The translations under genes and the position numbers were made by a program. Source: Hippea sp964442345 (GTDB lineage Bacteria > Campylobacterota_A > Desulfurellia > Desulfurellales > Hippeaceae). From it: 5,344 nt of DNA. The notes below the pieces were generated by a model that was given only the letters and a program-made list of their open reading frames with translations, searched no databases and was not told the origin of the DNA. Shown in pieces: positions 1 through 5,344 of the stretch (the first letter of the stretch is position 1; every line of letters starts with the position of its first letter). The stretch spans positions 1 through 5,344 of the forward strand of contig CAYTZD010000070.1 of the NCBI GenBank assembly GCA_964442345.1. Reading direction: 5' to 3'.

Positions 1-55
1 GATTGTTGAAGAGTTTAAAAAGAAGGGCTTTGATTTCTATCTGAATATGGAGTGA
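1..55 (+). CDS. 3' end of an unidentified upstream gene (partial)
   Basis: An open frame enters from the left edge (first whole codon at 2) and ends at TGA 53-55. The 17 visible residues read IVEEFKKKGFDFYLNME, a charged and hydrophobic mix typical of a protein C-terminus. The stop lies 4 bases before the next ATG, and the ribosome binding site of the next gene sits inside this tail, so it is probably the preceding gene of the same operon. Too little is present to name a family. It could be another corrinoid transport or metabolism gene, but nothing in the sequence shows that. Confidence 0.6.
   Translation, partial: IVEEFKKKGFDFYLNME
49..55 (+). promoter_or_regulatory. Ribosome binding site of the binding-protein gene
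   Basis: GGAGTGA at 49-55 is a good match to the anti-Shine-Dalgarno sequence, with GGAG ending 7 bases before the ATG at 60. It overlaps the stop codon of the upstream gene, which suggests coupled translation and supports the ATG at 60 as the start. Confidence 0.7.
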
Positions 56-59
56 AAAG

Positions 60-896
60 ATGATAAAAAGGCTTCTGTTCTTTGTTGTTTTTATCGTTCT
101 TTTTGCTGAAGTTTCTTTTTCGTCAAGTTTGCGTATAGTTTCTTTGTCTCCTGTTGTAACGCAGGAGATTTTTATGCTTAAGGCTCAAAAGTATCTTGTT
201 GGCTGCAGTAAATATGGGATAGTGCCAAAAGGCTTTGAAATTGAAAGGGTAGGGACTGTTACTGATGCCGATATCGAACGGATTTTGAAGTTAAAAGTCA
301 ACATTGTCTTTGCAAGTTCACTTTTGAATCCTTCGGATGTTAAGGTTTTAAAAAGGCTTGGTATAAGGGTTATTGTTTTTAGCCAGCCTGAGAGCTTCAA
401 ACAGATATGCGACGATTTTATTAGAGTGGGTGAAATTGTGGGCAAAAAGGATATGGCTGAAAAAATAGTCTCAGAAGCGATGAAAGAAGTTAATTGTATA
501 AAGGATAGGCTTGAAAATGTTCGAAAATTAAAAGTTTTTGTTCAGATAGGAGCAAATCCGTTGTTTACAGCTACGGGTTCTTCGTTTATCAACGATTTTG
601 TAAAATTTGCAGGTGGAGTTAATATAGCAGAGAATGCAAAAAGTGGTTTATATTCACCTGCGAAGGTTCTAAAAGAAAATCCTGATGCTATAATAATATC
701 TCAGATGGGTTTTAATGGCATAAAACAGGCTGAGAAGTGGAAGCAGTTTAAGTTTTTGAGTGCCGTTAAGCATAATAGGATTTTGATTTTAAACGATTAT
801 AGCCTGTGTAGTCCGACTCCCGTATCGTTTGTCAAAACTCTTTTTAAGATTGCAAAATTCCTTCATCCAGAGGTGAATCTTGAAGTCTGTCGTTAA
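60..896 (+). CDS. btuF: BtuF-type periplasmic binding protein of a corrinoid (or related) ABC importer
   Basis: A 278-residue class III (Fe-B12) substrate-binding protein that would capture its ligand in the periplasm and hand it to the permease encoded next. Residues 1 to about 21 form a signal peptide (MIKRLL, then a hydrophobic core). There is no lipobox Cys, so the mature protein should be soluble. The N-lobe opens with RIVSLSP (25-31), and E73 in DIERIL is the usual N-lobe docking glutamate. The C-lobe has FVQIGANPLFT (160-170) and FAGGVNIAE (183-191), close to E. coli BtuF (FLQFGINPPFT) as I recall it. Oddities: the C-lobe docking glutamate (E202 in E. coli BtuF) aligns with A201 in YSPAKVL, and the Trp residues that contact cobalamin (E. 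coli W66, W85, W196) have no counterparts; only Y52 and F169 appear kept. Length is normal. The gene overlaps the permease gene by 17 bases. Family is sure; the substrate is inferred, and haem or siderophore is possible. Confidence 0.85.
   Translation: MIKRLLFFVVFIVLFAEVSFSSSLRIVSLSPVVTQEIFMLKAQKYLVGCSKYGIVPKGFEIERVGTVTDADIERILKLKVNIVFASSLLNPSDVKVLKRLGIRVIVFSQPESFKQICDDFIRVGEIVGKKDMAEKIVSEAMKEVNCIKDRLENVRKLKVFVQIGANPLFTATGSSFINDFVKFAGGVNIAENAKSGLYSPAKVLKENPDAIIISQMGFNGIKQAEKWKQFKFLSAVKHNRILILNDYSLCSPTPVSFVKTLFKIAKFLHPEVNLEVCR
870..876 (+). promoter_or_regulatory. Ribosome binding site that fixes the TTG start of the permease
   Basis: GAGGTGA at 870-876, inside the end of the binding-protein gene, is a near-perfect Shine-Dalgarno sequence. 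GAGG ends 6 bases before the TTG at 880. No ATG or GTG in this frame lies nearby, so this site makes TTG the likely start. Confidence 0.75.
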
Positions 897-1857
897 GTTG
901 GTTCTGCTTGTTATATTTATTCTTGTTTCTGTTTCTGTTTCTTTATCTTCGGGTGATAGCGGTATCTCTCTTTTTAACTTTATTAATGCTTTGAGTAATA
1001 GCGGAGTTGATAGGGTTATACTGTTTGATTTAAGGATTCCACGGGTACTGCTTGGTTTCTTTGTTGGTGGTGCTTTGGGTGTTTGTGGTGTGATGCTTCA
1101 GGCGTTGTTTAGAAATCCCCTTACAGAGCCTTACACGCTTGGCATCTCTGGTGGTGCTGCATTTGGTGCTGCTTTGGCTATAGTCTTTGGGTTGGGTAGA
1201 TTTATGGCTTTTGGCGGTTTTGTTGGTTCTTTAGCTGTTGTGTTTTTTGTTTACCTTTTGAGTATAAAGAATAGGGTTGTCGATATATCAAAGATGTTGC
1301 TTATTGGTGTTATGGTAAGCTTTGTCTCTTCTTCTTTGGTTCTGTTTATGATGGCTGTCTCTGATCCTGTTAAACTTCATCGTATAGTTTTTTGGATGAT
1401 GGGTTCTCTTCAGTGGCCAAATAGGTTTGCCGTTGTTTTGAATGCGATATCTTCCGTATTTGTATTAATCGTGGGTATCTTTTTAAGCTGGAATTTGAAT
1501 GCTATATCTGTGTCCGAAGAAGATGCTGTTTATCTTGGTGTTAATGTTGAATCTACAAAAAAAGTGGTATTTTTTATTAGTTCTTTGGCTGTTGGCATAG
1601 CTGTTGCATTTGCTGGAATTATCGGTTTTGTTGGCCTTGTGGTGCCACACTTTTTTAGATTGACTTTTAGCAGAGACCATAAGTTTCTTATTCCTTTATC
1701 ATTTTTTGGCGGCGGTAGTTTTCTTATTCTTTCCGATGCTTTAGCACGAAGTCTGTTTGCTCCAGTTGAACTGCCTGTTGGTGTTATAACAGGTATTGTT
1801 GGCGGTATAGTATTTATCTGGGTTTTGGCAAGAAGCAGGTGGGTTTTTAATGCTTAA
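880..1857 (+). CDS. btuC: BtuC-type (FecCD family) ABC transporter permease
   Basis: A 325-residue polytopic inner-membrane protein, essentially the length of E. coli BtuC (326), expected to form the BtuC2D2 channel. It is hydrophobic throughout, with about ten membrane helices. Family motifs in order are LRIPRVLLGFFVGGALG (51-67), MLQALFRNPLTEP (72-84), LGISGGAAFG (87-96), the cytoplasmic coupling segment around AVYLGVNVEST (216-226) and GFVGLVVPH (249-257), then ALARSLFAPVELPVG (287-301). R52, R55 and R290 match R56, R59 and R295 of E. coli BtuC, the periplasmic arginines that contact the binding protein's glutamates. Translation starts at TTG 880 behind a strong ribosome binding site. The gene overlaps its upstream neighbour by 17 bases and the ATPase gene by 8, so the three are almost certainly one transcript. 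Substrate cannot be read from the permease alone. Confidence 0.9.
   Translation: MKSVVKLVLLVIFILVSVSVSLSSGDSGISLFNFINALSNSGVDRVILFDLRIPRVLLGFFVGGALGVCGVMLQALFRNPLTEPYTLGISGGAAFGAALAIVFGLGRFMAFGGFVGSLAVVFFVYLLSIKNRVVDISKMLLIGVMVSFVSSSLVLFMMAVSDPVKLHRIVFWMMGSLQWPNRFAVVLNAISSVFVLIVGIFLSWNLNAISVSEEDAVYLGVNVESTKKVVFFISSLAVGIAVAFAGIIGFVGLVVPHFFRLTFSRDHKFLIPLSFFGGGSFLILSDALARSLFAPVELPVGVITGIVGGIVFIWVLARSRWVFNA
925..942 (+). repeat. Three tandem GTTTCT hexamers inside the permease gene
   Basis: GTTTCT occurs three times in a row, in frame, encoding Val-Ser-Val-Ser-Val-Ser (residues 16-21) at the end of the first membrane helix. A change in copy number would keep the reading frame. It may simply reflect the T-rich codon use of membrane segments here. 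Confidence 0.6.
1837..1842 (+). promoter_or_regulatory. Ribosome binding site of the ATPase gene
   Basis: AGGTGG at 1837-1842 lies within the last codons of the permease gene and ends 7 bases before the ATG at 1850. It supports that start and translational coupling across the 8-base overlap. Confidence 0.6.
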
Positions 1858-2626
1858 GGTTGAACATATCTCATTTAGTTATAATTCAAAGCGGATTCTA
1901 AACGATATAGATTTTGAAGTTAAAAGGGGTGAATTTTTTGCTATTGCAGGCCCAAATGGAGCAGGGAAATCAACATTAATAAAGATGATAGGAAGATTGC
2001 TTGAACCAGATAAAGGAGATTTGTATTTGGATGGTAAAAGTTTTAGGCTTTATAAGCCAAAGGAGCTTGCGCAGAAGATATCTATTGTAAGTCAAAATCC
2101 TTCTTATGCCTTTATTAAGGTTGAAGAATTTGTTTTGCTTGGAAGGATACCTTACTTCTCTGCTTTTCAGTTCTTTGAGAAGAGGGAAGATAGGAAAGCT
2201 ATAGAAGAAGCGCTTGTAATGTGCGATGCTGGACATCTAAAAGGGCGTTATATGAATGAATTAAGTGGTGGAGAAAGGCAGCTTGTATTTTTAGCTAAAG
2301 CTATTTCTACAAAACCAAAACTTCTGGTTTTAGACGAACCGTTAAATGGACTTGATATAAGCAAGCAGGATGCAATTTTATCTCTGCTTGAGAAGATGAG
2401 AAGCGAGTTTGACCTTACTATTATTGCTGTTTTGCATGATTTGAATGTGGCAAGTGAGTTTGCTGATAGGATTTTGCTTATGAAAAGCGGAAGTATATTC
2501 AAGATAGGTAAGCCTTCGGCCGTTATAAAAGAAGGTATTGTTAAAGAGCTATATAACGCTTCAGAGAAGGTAAAAGTGTTTGATAATCCGTTTTCCAGTA
2601 ATCCTTTTGTCTGTATAACAAGATAG
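1850..2626 (+). CDS. btuD: BtuD/FepC-type ABC transporter ATP-binding protein
   Basis: A 258-residue cytoplasmic ATPase that would power the permease encoded just before it. All motifs of a working nucleotide-binding domain are present: aromatic Y11 of the A-loop, Walker A GPNGAGKST (34-42), Q-loop Q82, signature LSGGERQ (138-144), Walker B LLVLDEP (158-164) followed by D-loop LNGLD (165-169), and switch His H196 in VLHDLN. The segment VEEFVLLGRIPY (91-102) after the Q-loop is typical of the iron-siderophore/B12 subfamily. Length is usual for this group. The start ATG overlaps the permease stop by 8 bases. The stop TAG (2624-2626) directly touches the stop of the convergent tonB gene, leaving no intergenic terminator. 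Function as the transporter's ATPase is firm; the substrate follows from the neighbours only. Confidence 0.93.
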   Translation: MLKVEHISFSYNSKRILNDIDFEVKRGEFFAIAGPNGAGKSTLIKMIGRLLEPDKGDLYLDGKSFRLYKPKELAQKISIVSQNPSYAFIKVEEFVLLGRIPYFSAFQFFEKREDRKAIEEALVMCDAGHLKGRYMNELSGGERQLVFLAKAISTKPKLLVLDEPLNGLDISKQDAILSLLEKMRSEFDLTIIAVLHDLNVASEFADRILLMKSGSIFKIGKPSAVIKEGIVKELYNASEKVKVFDNPFSSNPFVCITR

Positions 2627-3412
2627 TTATTCAAGCTTGAAGATGAGATTTATGTTTGCTTTGGTTGGGACTTTTATACCGGATTGAGTGAGTATCTCTT
2701 TTGGTATGGGTGATGAGTTATTTAGAATTTTTATTGCCGCTTCGTTTAAGTCTTTAAACGAACCTTTAATGATTTTTATGTTTTCTATTTTGCCGTTTCT
2801 GTTTATGTTAAAGCTTATTGTTATTTTGCCTTCTTCTTCGTTGTATATGGCACTTAAGGGATAGAATTTATGGGATGCTATCCAGTCAAATATATTTGGG
2901 TATGAATTTTTTGAGATTTTTACAGGAGTGTTTCTTGAAGCCTTTGTTTTTGTTGAGTTGTAGATTTGATTTGGTTTGCTGATGGATTTTTCATTTGACC
3001 AAGTTGGGATTGTCTTTTTACTTTCGGTTGTCAATATTTTTGCTATTTTTATAATTTTACCCTTCTTTTTTATTGGGTGATATACCTTTTTTTTCTTGGC
3101 TTTAACCTTTTTTGCTTTAGGTTTTTGTGGTTTTGTCTGTGTTTTTATTGTTTTATAATTTTTACCTGGATTTAGTTTTAATTTTTGTTGATTGTTTGTG
3201 ATATTTTTTATGAAAACGGAGTATGTTTGGCTTGTTTTGTTTGATTTTAAGTGAATATTAAGTGGTAAAAGGATAAAAGCGGCGGCTGCCGAATTGATTA
3301 GGACAGCAGCCACCATACTTATAATAAAGCGGGTGGGGTGGAAGTTAGAATGTATAAGAAACTGTTGCAAACGCGCTTCTTGGTAGTGTCGAGTATCCGT
3401 AAACTTCTTCAT
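2627..3412 (-). CDS. tonB: TonB family energy-transducing protein
   Basis: A 261-residue TonB, which links the inner-membrane proton-driven ExbBD motor to outer-membrane receptors. It has a basic cytoplasmic tail (1-28), a single membrane helix (about 29-51), a periplasmic linker rich in Lys with few Pro (about 84-127, KPQKPKAKKVKAKKKK), and a C-terminal TonB domain (about 173-260: FYPLSA, then GKITISFNINRNGKI, LNEAAIKIL and final INLIFKL). Aligned on VLINSAAAA against E. coli VCIHGAVVA, the helix has N40 where E. coli has His20, and A36 for Ser16. The gene follows the receptor gene on the same strand, so it probably serves that receptor; ExbB and ExbD must be elsewhere. The start is uncertain. 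ATG 3412 has a weak AGG site and overlaps the receptor gene by 68 bases. A TTG at 3370 would give a more usual tail of about 14 residues and a 26-base overlap. The family is clear from the C-terminal domain. Confidence 0.85.
   Translation of the reverse strand: MKKFTDTRHYQEARLQQFLIHSNFHPTRFIISMVAAVLINSAAAAFILLPLNIHLKSNKTSQTYSVFIKNITNNQQKLKLNPGKNYKTIKTQTKPQKPKAKKVKAKKKKVYHPIKKKGKIIKIAKILTTESKKTIPTWSNEKSISKPNQIYNSTKTKASRNTPVKISKNSYPNIFDWIASHKFYPLSAIYNEEEGKITISFNINRNGKIENIKIIKGSFKDLNEAAIKILNNSSPIPKEILTQSGIKVPTKANINLIFKLE
2630..2641. repeat. Perfect 12-base palindrome at the convergent gene ends
   Basis: TTCAAGCTTGAA is its own reverse complement and lies over the last four codons of tonB, just past the ATPase stop. 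With a minimal loop the stem is only 4 pairs, and no T-run follows in either direction, so it does not look like a terminator. It may be chance. Confidence 0.5.
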
Positions 3413-5279
3413 AGAACCTGTTAAAGATGTTTTTTACTGTCAAAGACAGTTCTAATCTTTTAGTAGGTTTATAGAGTGCTGTAAAGTCAAAAACGGCATA
3501 TTTGCCAGTTTGGTGAGTGTGATTGTTATCATTATAGCGTTTTCCTATGTATCTTCCATCAACTGTTGCTGTGAGTTTGTTGTTTAAAGCTTTTACGGTT
3601 ATATATCCTGTATATACTCTTAACGGAATTCTTGCTGTTTGCTTGCCTGTATCTGGGTTTTTGCTTTTTGTGTATGTGTAGTTTAAGCCTGTTTCTAAGA
3701 AGTTATATGGTTTTGCTTTTAGGCCTATCTCAACGCCGTGAGATACTGTTTTGCCACTGACATTCTTATAGGTAGATTTCCAAGTTGTTGGGTCTGTATA
3801 GTACTCTATCCTATCTCTTATTATGTTTTTGAAATATAGAGCATTAAATGTTAGTTTTTCTCTCCAGATATTTTGAATAAATCCAAAATTCCATGTTTTT
3901 GCTTTCTCTGGATCTAAGTTTTTGTTTCCACCTGTAAACCACCATGTCGGGATGGGTGGTGCATATAATTCCCATATACTTGGAGCTCTAAAACCTGTTG
4001 AATAGTTTGCTTTTAATATTGTGTCTGTTTGCGTAATCAAGAATGATGCACCTAATTTGTATGTGAAATGGCTACCGAATGTTTTGTATTTGTCTTCTCG
4101 TGCTACGCCTTGAAGAATTAGATTATGTATTCTTTGGTTTAATTCTAAAAAACCAGCGTAATTGTATCTTAACTTTTTAAATGGAGAGTTATCTTCGTAT
4201 TTTTCCATCTGCTGACTTAAACCTGCGATTATGGTTGTTTTGTTTATTTTGTATGTTGCTATTATGTTTGAACCCCATCTTTTGCCTTTGTAATCATACC
4301 AGCTTGGTGGTGCTGATTTATTGTATCTTAGTGTTTGTGTGTAAAAATAGTTGGCTTTGATGGTCAAGTTGGTGAATTTTTTGTTTATATAGACCTTTGA
4401 TAGAAAGAAGTTATTTTTGCTTCTTAAACTTTTTGCTTGTGGAGTATTATTGGAAGGCGCAGAGTCATCAGGAACAAAAGAAAAGGCAGATGCTTTACAC
4501 CATCCATTGTCCAGATAATTTCTTATTTTATGCCACCTAAGAACGGTTCCTATCATTAAGGTTGGATCAATACTATATTCTAATCGCGTCGAGAAGTCTG
4601 TTTTATGGTAAGCGTCTTTCTCATCACCTTTTGAATAGGAATGTTTAGCAATATCATATTCATCCATTTTAGATATACCGTCAGTGTCGTATCTTGATAT
4701 GTTTATGTAAAAACTCAAGTTTTTGTATTGGCCGCCACTTTCTATGGTTTCCTGGTATGTGTGAAAAGAGCCTACTTTTTGGGATAACTTAAAATAGGGT
4801 TTCCCTTCGCCTTTTTTTGTTATTATGTTTATAACTCCACCGATTGCATTTGCGCCATAGAGACCGCTTTGTGCTCCTTGAACTATTTCTATTCTTTTTA
4901 TATCTGTTGTCATGAGATTGGCAAAGTTGAAGTATGGTTGGGTTTGAGAAGGGTCAGAAACATCAACTCCATCAATCAATGTTTTTGTATAATAAGTCGG
5001 TAATCCCATTATGTTAATGCTTGTTGTTCCGCCAAAAGCTCCGTTGGAATACACTGTTATGCCCGGGATAAATTTTAAAGAGTCTTTAACGAATGTTGTA
5101 CCTTCTTCTTTGAGTTTTTTATCCGTAACAACATCTACTTTTGATGGGGTGGTCAGTGCTTTTGTTTTTGTTCTTGTTGCAGTTACAACTATAGTATCTG
5201 AATTGATTTTCTCAGCGTAAGCCGAAAAGCCAAGCAGCGCCAACGCACAACCAAGAGATATGATTCTTTTAAGCTTCAT
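3345..5279 (-). CDS. btuB: BtuB-type TonB-dependent outer-membrane receptor
   Basis: A 644-residue outer-membrane receptor that would import a corrinoid (or similar ligand) using TonB. Signal peptide 1-22 ends in AYA. The TonB box is DTIVVTATR (28-36), very like E. coli BtuB DTLVVTANR. The plug spans about 44-155 and ends in YGANAIGGVINIITKKG (141-157). The rest is a 22-strand-type barrel with the TonB-receptor signature GFRAPSIWELY (429-439), NLDPEKAKTW (454-463) and HGVEIGLKA (514-522), closing in VKNIFNRFYEEVYGYS (615-630) and terminal SYTF. The end resembles BtuB (ETVYGYQ...SYTF), and the protein is about 30 residues longer than E. coli BtuB. Oddity: the plug motifs usually reading IRG and RGP are IMG (M91) and QGA (Q134), and the conserved barrel Glu after DPE..K.W is N464, while E517 is kept. 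ATG 5279 follows a perfect ribosome binding site; tonB follows with an overlap. Receptor class is certain, corrinoid ligand likely but not proven. Confidence 0.88.
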   Translation of the reverse strand: MKLKRIISLGCALALLGFSAYAEKINSDTIVVTATRTKTKALTTPSKVDVVTDKKLKEEGTTFVKDSLKFIPGITVYSNGAFGGTTSINIMGLPTYYTKTLIDGVDVSDPSQTQPYFNFANLMTTDIKRIEIVQGAQSGLYGANAIGGVINIITKKGEGKPYFKLSQKVGSFHTYQETIESGGQYKNLSFYINISRYDTDGISKMDEYDIAKHSYSKGDEKDAYHKTDFSTRLEYSIDPTLMIGTVLRWHKIRNYLDNGWCKASAFSFVPDDSAPSNNTPQAKSLRSKNNFFLSKVYINKKFTNLTIKANYFYTQTLRYNKSAPPSWYDYKGKRWGSNIIATYKINKTTIIAGLSQQMEKYEDNSPFKKLRYNYAGFLELNQRIHNLILQGVAREDKYKTFGSHFTYKLGASFLITQTDTILKANYSTGFRAPSIWELYAPPIPTWWFTGGNKNLDPEKAKTWNFGFIQNIWREKLTFNALYFKNIIRDRIEYYTDPTTWKSTYKNVSGKTVSHGVEIGLKAKPYNFLETGLNYTYTKSKNPDTGKQTARIPLRVYTGYITVKALNNKLTATVDGRYIGKRYNDNNHTHQTGKYAVFDFTALYKPTKRLELSLTVKNIFNRFYEEVYGYSTLPRSAFATVSYTF

Positions 5280-5282
5280 GCA

Positions 5283-5291
5283 CTCCTCCTT
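5283..5291 (-). promoter_or_regulatory. Strong ribosome binding site of the receptor gene
   Basis: On the minus strand AAGGAGGAG covers 5291 to 5283, a perfect Shine-Dalgarno core with AGGAGG ending 5 bases before ATG 5279. It fixes the receptor start and overlaps the stop codon of the preceding frame, as in a tightly packed operon. Confidence 0.8.
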
Positions 5292-5344
5292 ATCTCACGA
5301 TACACTCTTTTACATACTTTTCTGCTGTTTCTTTTAATCTTGAT
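5290..5344 (-). CDS. 3' end of an unidentified gene upstream of the receptor (partial)
   Basis: On the minus strand a frame enters from the right edge and stops at TAA (5292-5290), 10 bases before the receptor ATG. The visible end reads SRLKETAEKYVKECIVR, which looks like an amphipathic C-terminal helix. The TAA shares bases with the receptor's ribosome binding site. A second frame is also open here and overlaps the receptor ATG, but it reads as a run of basic residues and is less convincing. If this frame is real, the receptor gene is not first in its operon and its promoter or riboswitch lies beyond the window. No function can be assigned. Confidence 0.5.
   Translation of the reverse strand, partial: SRLKETAEKYVKECIVR

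Noticed and set aside
185..445. Minus-strand open frame opposite the binding-protein gene (and similar ones at 1483-1680 and 1976-2236)
   Set aside because: These are antisense to clear family members and show no start signal or motif of their own.
2248..2634. 128-residue minus-strand open frame opposite the ATPase gene
   Set aside because: It lies fully antisense to a gene with every ABC ATPase motif, has no recognisable domain, and overlaps the end of tonB. It is a frame shadow.
2630..2641. Palindrome as a bidirectional rho-independent terminator
   Set aside because: The possible stem is about 4 base pairs and there is no U-run on either strand.
5011..5220. 69-residue plus-strand open frame opposite the receptor's N-terminal part
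   Set aside because: The opposite strand carries the signal peptide, TonB box and plug, and the hydrophobic, Val/Ser-rich reading is what the reverse of such codons gives.
5280..5344. Cobalamin riboswitch or promoter upstream of the receptor
   Set aside because: Only 65 bases are visible, they look like the coding end of another gene plus a ribosome binding site, and no B12-box-like sequence or promoter elements stand out.
5276..5344. Alternative minus-strand frame ending in TGA that overlaps the receptor ATG
   Set aside because: It is open but reads as a run of Lys/Arg residues that looks unlike a natural C-terminus. The other frame, ending at TAA 5290, is more protein-like.

Overview
The window comes from an AT-rich Gram-negative (two-membrane) bacterium. 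It encodes an outer-membrane TonB-dependent receptor, a TonB protein, and a periplasmic binding protein with an ordinary signal peptide and no lipobox. The proteins are rich in Lys, Ile and Phe, and genes are tightly packed with overlapping ends. This would fit an AT-rich lineage such as Desulfurellales (Hippea-like) or other Campylobacterota-related bacteria, but that placement is only an impression.

Layout: two convergent gene blocks meet tail to tail with no spacer. On the + strand there is the 3' end of an unidentified gene (to 55), then a BtuF-type binding protein (60-896), a BtuC-type permease (880-1857, TTG start) and a BtuD-type ATPase (1850-2626). On the - strand, read right to left, there is the 3' end of a second unidentified gene (5290-5344), then a BtuB-type receptor (3345-5279) and a TonB protein (2627-3412). 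The two stop codons touch at 2626/2627. Neither block's promoter lies in the window. There is no gene-free stretch above 300 bases, no RNA gene, no mobile element and no CRISPR array, and I see no cobalamin riboswitch.

Together the genes form nearly a whole uptake route for a scarce, bulky nutrient. The receptor takes it across the outer membrane using energy relayed by TonB, the binding protein captures it in the periplasm, and the BtuC2D2-type ABC transporter brings it into the cytoplasm. Cobalamin or another corrinoid is the best guess, from BtuF- and BtuB-like motifs. A siderophore or haem cannot be excluded, because most of the aromatic residues that contact cobalamin in E. coli BtuF are not conserved. 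ExbB and ExbD are not in the window.

This is a recognisable family arrangement, not a new kind of system. The parts are unusual in detail. The receptor lacks three of the four residues of the conserved Arg-Glu lock between plug and barrel. The binding protein has Ala in place of one of its two docking glutamates, although the permease keeps the matching arginines. TonB has Asn where the membrane-helix His is expected. The tonB reading frame may start 68 bases inside the receptor gene.
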